Shown here piece after piece: positions 5,844 through 8,326 of a stretch of 8,326 nucleotides of DNA. A model generated the notes under the pieces. The model saw only the letters and a program-made list of their open reading frames with translations, searched no databases and was not told where the DNA came from. The translations under genes and the position numbers were made by a program. This DNA comes from an uncultured Rikenellaceae bacterium (GTDB taxonomy: Bacteria; Bacteroidota; Bacteroidia; Bacteroidales; Rikenellaceae). Each line of letters starts with the position of its first letter. Within the stretch, counting starts at the first letter, position 1. The DNA lies in assembly GCA_949284665.1 (NCBI GenBank), contig CASDWR010000174.1, positions 1 through 8,326 of the forward strand, read 5' to 3'.

Positions 5844-7082
5844 ATGAGAGTTTTGATCAAAAACATCGGACTGCTTGCCGGAATCGACTCGATCGGCACA
5901 CAGCGTTTGCAGGGGGAAGAGATGAATCATGTGGAGACGATATCCAATGCGTGGTTGTTAATCGAGGAAGGACGTATAGCAGCTTTCGGCAAGAGAGGTC
6001 ATGGGGGACCGGAACATGTCGATCGGACCATCAATGCGGGCAAAGGTGTGGTCATGCCGGCCTTTTGCGATTCGCATACGCACGTCGTTCATGCTGGTGA
6101 CCGAACCGAAGAATTCGCCAAAGGGATCAAAGCCTATTCGTATGTGAACTTTGTGTGTCGTGGTGACGGGATACGGCATACGGTGGATTTGACACGTAGA
6201 AGTTCGGAGAGAGAGTTGTATGAGAGTGCGAAACGGCGGTTGTGGGAAATGATGTCGTTTGGAACAGGGAGTGTTGAAATAAAAAGCGGATACGGGTTGA
6301 CCCCGAAAGATGAGTTGAAAATCCTGCGGGTGGTGCGACGTTTGAAGGAAGAACTTCCGATGACTATTCGGGCTACGTTTTACGGAGCCCATGTCGTACC
6401 GGATGAGTACGCCGAGTGTCCGGACTGTTATGTGGATCTGATTTGCAGGGAAATGATCCCTGCCGTAGCAGTGGAGGGATTGGCCGATTTTGTCGATGTC
6501 TCTTGTGATAGGGGGCTCTTTACATCGGAACAGACCTTGCGAATTCTTGAATGCGGCATGGAATACGGACTTCGGCCCAAACTTCACACTAATTTGTTAT
6601 CGTATTCGGAAGGAGTGGAAATCGGAGTGAAATACCGGGCCCTTTCGGTCGATCATCTCGAACATACCGGCCCGGATGAAATAAGCGTACTGCATGGAAC
6701 CGAAACGATGGCGACGATTTTGCCGGGGACCTCTTTTTTCCTGAATGTGACACCGGCACCGGCTCGGGCGATCATCGATTCGGGATTGGGTGTCGCTCTC
6801 GCTTCGGATTATGATCCGGGGCTCTCTCCGTCAGGCAACATGTCGTTCGTGTGGTCATTGGCATGTATCAGTTCGCGAATGACGCCTCAAGAGGCTTTCA
6901 ATGCGATTACTTTGAATGGCGCGTATGCCATGGGCATTTCTGCAGAATGCGGTTCGATTCGAGCAGGTAAACGGGCCGATCTGTTGATTACCGAACCTGT
7001 TCCGTCGTTCGAGTATATTCCCTATGCATACGGGAAGACGAAAGTGGCTCATTTAATACTCGGCGGCGAGAAAATCTATTGA
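5844..7082 (+). CDS. hutI: imidazolonepropionase (histidine degradation)
   Basis: 412 residues from ATG at 5844. It hydrolyses 4-imidazolone-5-propanoate to N-formimino-L-glutamate, which feeds the formiminotransferase encoded upstream. It is a metal-dependent amidohydrolase: FCDSHTHVVHAGDRTEEF holds H78 and H80, followed by GAHVVPDEY (H183), KLHTN (H248), VDHLEH (H271, H274) and SDYDPG (D322). By comparison with characterised HutI, H78, H80, H248 and D322 are the expected metal ligands; all are present. The C-terminus GSIRAGKRADLLI is typical of the superfamily. The frame is open back to 5757, and ATGs at 5832 and 5844 are both possible; 5844 gives the usual beginning MRVLIKNI. The 127-base gap after ftcD contains two hairpins but no clear promoter, so cotranscription is likely. 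No obvious terminator follows. Confidence 0.95.
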   Translation: MRVLIKNIGLLAGIDSIGTQRLQGEEMNHVETISNAWLLIEEGRIAAFGKRGHGGPEHVDRTINAGKGVVMPAFCDSHTHVVHAGDRTEEFAKGIKAYSYVNFVCRGDGIRHTVDLTRRSSERELYESAKRRLWEMMSFGTGSVEIKSGYGLTPKDELKILRVVRRLKEELPMTIRATFYGAHVVPDEYAECPDCYVDLICREMIPAVAVEGLADFVDVSCDRGLFTSEQTLRILECGMEYGLRPKLHTNLLSYSEGVEIGVKYRALSVDHLEHTGPDEISVLHGTETMATILPGTSFFLNVTPAPARAIIDSGLGVALASDYDPGLSPSGNMSFVWSLACISSRMTPQEAFNAITLNGAYAMGISAECGSIRAGKRADLLITEPVPSFEYIPYAYGKTKVAHLILGGEKIY

Positions 7083-7091
7083 CCTCGATGT

Positions 7092-7130
7092 TCCGAACGG
7101 TGAAAATTCGGACTGATACGAATTGTCCGG
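7092..7130 (-). terminator. overlapping hairpins between convergent hutI and the dehydrogenase, possible terminator
   Basis: Two alternative stems share bases: TCCGAA/TTCGGA (7092-7097, 7107-7112) and CGGAC/GTCCG (7109-7113, 7125-7129). Read on the minus strand, the second stem is followed by AATTTTC, a short weak U tract, so it may end transcription of the dehydrogenase, whose stop is about 20 bases upstream. On the plus strand the nearest T run (7156-7163) is inside the dehydrogenase coding end and too far from the stem. Confidence 0.35.
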
Positions 7131-7148
7131 TGGAGCGTTCCAGATCTT

Positions 7149-7958
7149 TCAAACCTTTTTTTTGGTCGACATGTATAGATTGTACATCGGGGACGGAATT
7201 CCGTAACCTCCTGCCACACTTAGAAGTTGCCCGGTTATATAGGCGGATCGTTCGCTTGCGAGAAACAGTACCGCTTCGGCAATCTCTTCGCTGCGGCCAG
7301 CACGATTCAGGGGTACATTGGTCAGGAAAGATTCCAGAAATTCATGAGACATGTTTTTCATTACGGCATCCGTAGCCGTAAGTCCGGGCAGCACGGCATT
7401 GCATCGAATGCCATAACGAGCGTATTGTACGGCGATATCACGCGTAAGAAAGTTGATGGCAGCCTTTGCAACGCCGTATGCTGTACGCGAAAGATCCGGA
7501 ATCGAACCGCCGATCGATGAAATGTTGACGATACTTCCTCCTCCTGTACCGAGCATCGATCTTACGACACGCTTGGTGGGAAGGTATACACTGCGCAGGT
7601 TGATTTCGACAATGTTGAAAAAAGCCCGGCTGTCTCCTTCTACCAGACTGAGATCACGAGTGGGGTCGGTTGTTCCGAAGTTATTGACCAGGATATCGAT
7701 TCTTCCCTCTTTGGCGATTGTTTCCTCGACCATCGAAATACATGTTTCCGGCTTTTCGGCATCGAAATAAACGGTGTCGGCATCTCCTCCCGAGGCGATA
7801 ATACGATCGGCAATTCGTCTGCCCAGATCATGTTTGCGTACGGCGAGATAGACTTTCGCTCCGTTTTCTGCCAATTTCTCTGCACAGGCAAGCCCGATCC
7901 CCCGGGTAGATGATGTGACAAGTGCAATTTTGTTTTTCAACTCCTTTTCCATTTTCAT
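7149..7958 (-). CDS. short-chain dehydrogenase, probable NADP-dependent 7-alpha-hydroxysteroid (bile acid) dehydrogenase
   Basis: 269 residues from ATG at 7958 (267 from the ATG at 7952). This is a classical SDR: TSSTRGIG near the N-terminus binds the dinucleotide, NNFG follows at about 92-95, an Asn in EINLRSVY supports the active site, and the triad is Ser148 (NISS), Tyr161 and Lys165 (YGVAK). Counted from 7952 these become 146, 159 and 163, the numbers of the E. coli 7-alpha-HSDH triad. Arg after the second beta strand (YLAVRKHD) favours NADP over NAD. The segments LVNNFGT, GGSIVNISSIGGSIPD, YGIRCNAVLPGL and SAYITG closely match clostridial 7-alpha-HSDHs as I remember them. The expected reaction is oxidation of the 7-alpha-hydroxyl of primary bile acids to 7-oxo forms. 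The frame is open back to 8120, but that part matches no SDR and covers the likely promoter. It stands alone, convergent to hutI. SDR identity is certain; the substrate is inferred. Confidence 0.8.
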   Translation of the reverse strand: MKMEKELKNKIALVTSSTRGIGLACAEKLAENGAKVYLAVRKHDLGRRIADRIIASGGDADTVYFDAEKPETCISMVEETIAKEGRIDILVNNFGTTDPTRDLSLVEGDSRAFFNIVEINLRSVYLPTKRVVRSMLGTGGGSIVNISSIGGSIPDLSRTAYGVAKAAINFLTRDIAVQYARYGIRCNAVLPGLTATDAVMKNMSHEFLESFLTNVPLNRAGRSEEIAEAVLFLASERSAYITGQLLSVAGGYGIPSPMYNLYMSTKKKV

Positions 7959-8006
7959 GCGAATTTTTTGCCTTTTTTTGGGGCGTGTTCCTCGGAACGA
8001 GATATG

Positions 8007-8037
8007 CAAAAATTCGTCCGAAATGGATATGGAGAAA
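8007..8037 (-). promoter_or_regulatory. near-consensus promoter of the dehydrogenase gene
   Basis: On the minus strand TTTC (8034-8037) precedes AATTTTTG (8007-8014) by 19 bases, each one base away from the Bacteroidota TTTG / TAnnTTTG pattern. Transcription would start near 8000, about 45 bases before the ATG. The match is approximate. Confidence 0.35.
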
Positions 8038-8238
8038 ACTTGCCTGATCGATTCATGTAGGCCCGGGACGAATGTATGGACGTAAGATCGGATCATGGGG
8101 ATGGTCTCTGGATTCGACACTATTGTTGAACGCCGGGAAAAGGGATTGAGAGTTTAGTACTATGATCGGTAATTTTTAGGAACGATAAAGGATGACGAGG
8201 GGAAAATCGGAATAAACGCGATAAAGTTTTGAGATGGG

Positions 8239-8270
8239 TTTGGAAAATAGTGGAAATTGCCCTATATTTG
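8239..8270 (+). promoter_or_regulatory. Bacteroidota-type promoter of tRNA-Ser (TTTG-N20-TATATTTG)
   Basis: The -33 element TTTG (8239-8242) and the -7 element TATATTTG (8263-8270) are separated by 20 bases, exactly the arrangement known for the Bacteroides primary sigma factor. The tRNA starts 20 bases after the -7 element, consistent with a short 5' leader removed by RNase P. This is the best support in the window for assignment to Bacteroidota. Confidence 0.78.
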
Positions 8271-8290
8271 CACCGCTTTAGTCATGGCAC

Positions 8291-8326
8291 GGAGAGATGG
8301 GTGAGTGGCTGAAACCAACAGTTTGC
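8291..8326 (+). tRNA. tRNA-Ser, 5' part (anticodon probably GCU), cut by the window edge
   Basis: The 36 visible bases fold as a tRNA 5' half: acceptor strand GGAGAGA (8291-8297), TG at positions 8-9, D stem GGT/ACC (8300-8302 with 8314-8316), D loop with GTGG, A26, anticodon-stem strand ACAGT (8318-8322), then loop bases TT and the first two anticodon bases GC (8325-8326). The GGAGAGATG acceptor and 3-bp D stem are typical of bacterial tRNA-Ser, and with GC as the first two anticodon bases the serine option is GCU, reading AGC and AGU. Other GCN anticodons (Cys, Gly, Arg) fit the acceptor sequence poorly. The third anticodon base, variable arm and 3' end lie outside the window. Confidence 0.88.

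Larger units (their letters stand above)
7959..8290. other. intergenic region between the dehydrogenase and tRNA-Ser, divergent promoters
   Basis: No gene is seen here. The part next to the dehydrogenase holds its likely minus-strand promoter and a short inverted repeat GTTCC-TC-GGAAC (7987-7998). The part next to the tRNA holds a strong plus-strand promoter. The middle (about 8050-8230) contains nothing I recognise; an open minus-strand frame extending the dehydrogenase to 8120 is not credible as coding. Confidence 0.5.

Noticed and set aside
5958..6587. 209-codon minus-strand open frame opposite hutI
   Set aside because: It is antisense to conserved hutI motifs and has no recognisable product.
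7156..7163. T8 run as the terminator tail for hutI
   Set aside because: No stem lies directly before it, and the run is the AAA lysine codons at the end of the dehydrogenase on the other strand.
7959..8120. N-terminal extension of the dehydrogenase to 8120
   Set aside because: SDR enzymes begin just before the TSSTRGIG motif, and the extension covers the predicted promoter.

Overview
The window looks like chromosomal DNA of a gut Bacteroidota, probably order Bacteroidales. Several upstream regions carry the Bacteroidota -7 promoter element TAnnTTTG, and the one before the tRNA gene also has a -33 TTTG at the right spacing. Shine-Dalgarno sequences are essentially absent. The gene content fits a protein- and amino-acid-using intestinal bacterium: a secreted M6 metallopeptidase, histidine degradation, and a bile-acid hydroxysteroid dehydrogenase. 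I cannot name the genus from the sequence; Alistipes-like Rikenellaceae is only a guess.

Left part (1-4343, minus strand). The left edge cuts an RsuA/RluB-type rRNA pseudouridine synthase. Its S4 and catalytic domains follow a 190-residue hydrophilic, basic, probably disordered N-terminal extension. To its right lies about 620 bases with no convincing gene. That stretch holds the 3' end of the next transcription unit: a perfect 14-bp hairpin just after the stop codon and, about 160 bases further on, a hairpin with a U-rich tail that looks like the real terminator. The unit consists of a secreted M6-family zinc metallopeptidase (propeptide, HExxHxxGxxD catalytic domain, fibronectin III-like and PKD-like C-terminal domains) followed after 11 bases by a small unrecognised probable lipoprotein.

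Middle (4344-7082). A 275-base divergent promoter region separates the peptidase operon from two plus-strand histidine-utilisation genes: glutamate formimidoyltransferase, then imidazolonepropionase (hutI). They encode the last and the third step of histidine breakdown, with the one-carbon unit passed to tetrahydrofolate. The other hut genes (hutH, hutU, cyclodeaminase) are not in the window. A 127-base spacer with two short hairpins lies between the two genes.

Right part (7083-8326). Convergent to hutI is a short-chain dehydrogenase whose motifs and C-terminal half closely resemble clostridial 7-alpha-hydroxysteroid dehydrogenase, so it probably oxidises the 7-alpha-hydroxyl of bile acids using NADP+. 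It stands alone beside a tRNA-Ser gene (anticodon probably GCU) that is cut by the right edge and has a textbook Bacteroidota promoter.

I found no CRISPR array, transposase, phage gene or obvious novel defence system. The most useful leads are the bile-acid enzyme beside a tRNA, the peptidase-lipoprotein pair with its structured 3' UTR, and the long disordered extension on the pseudouridine synthase.
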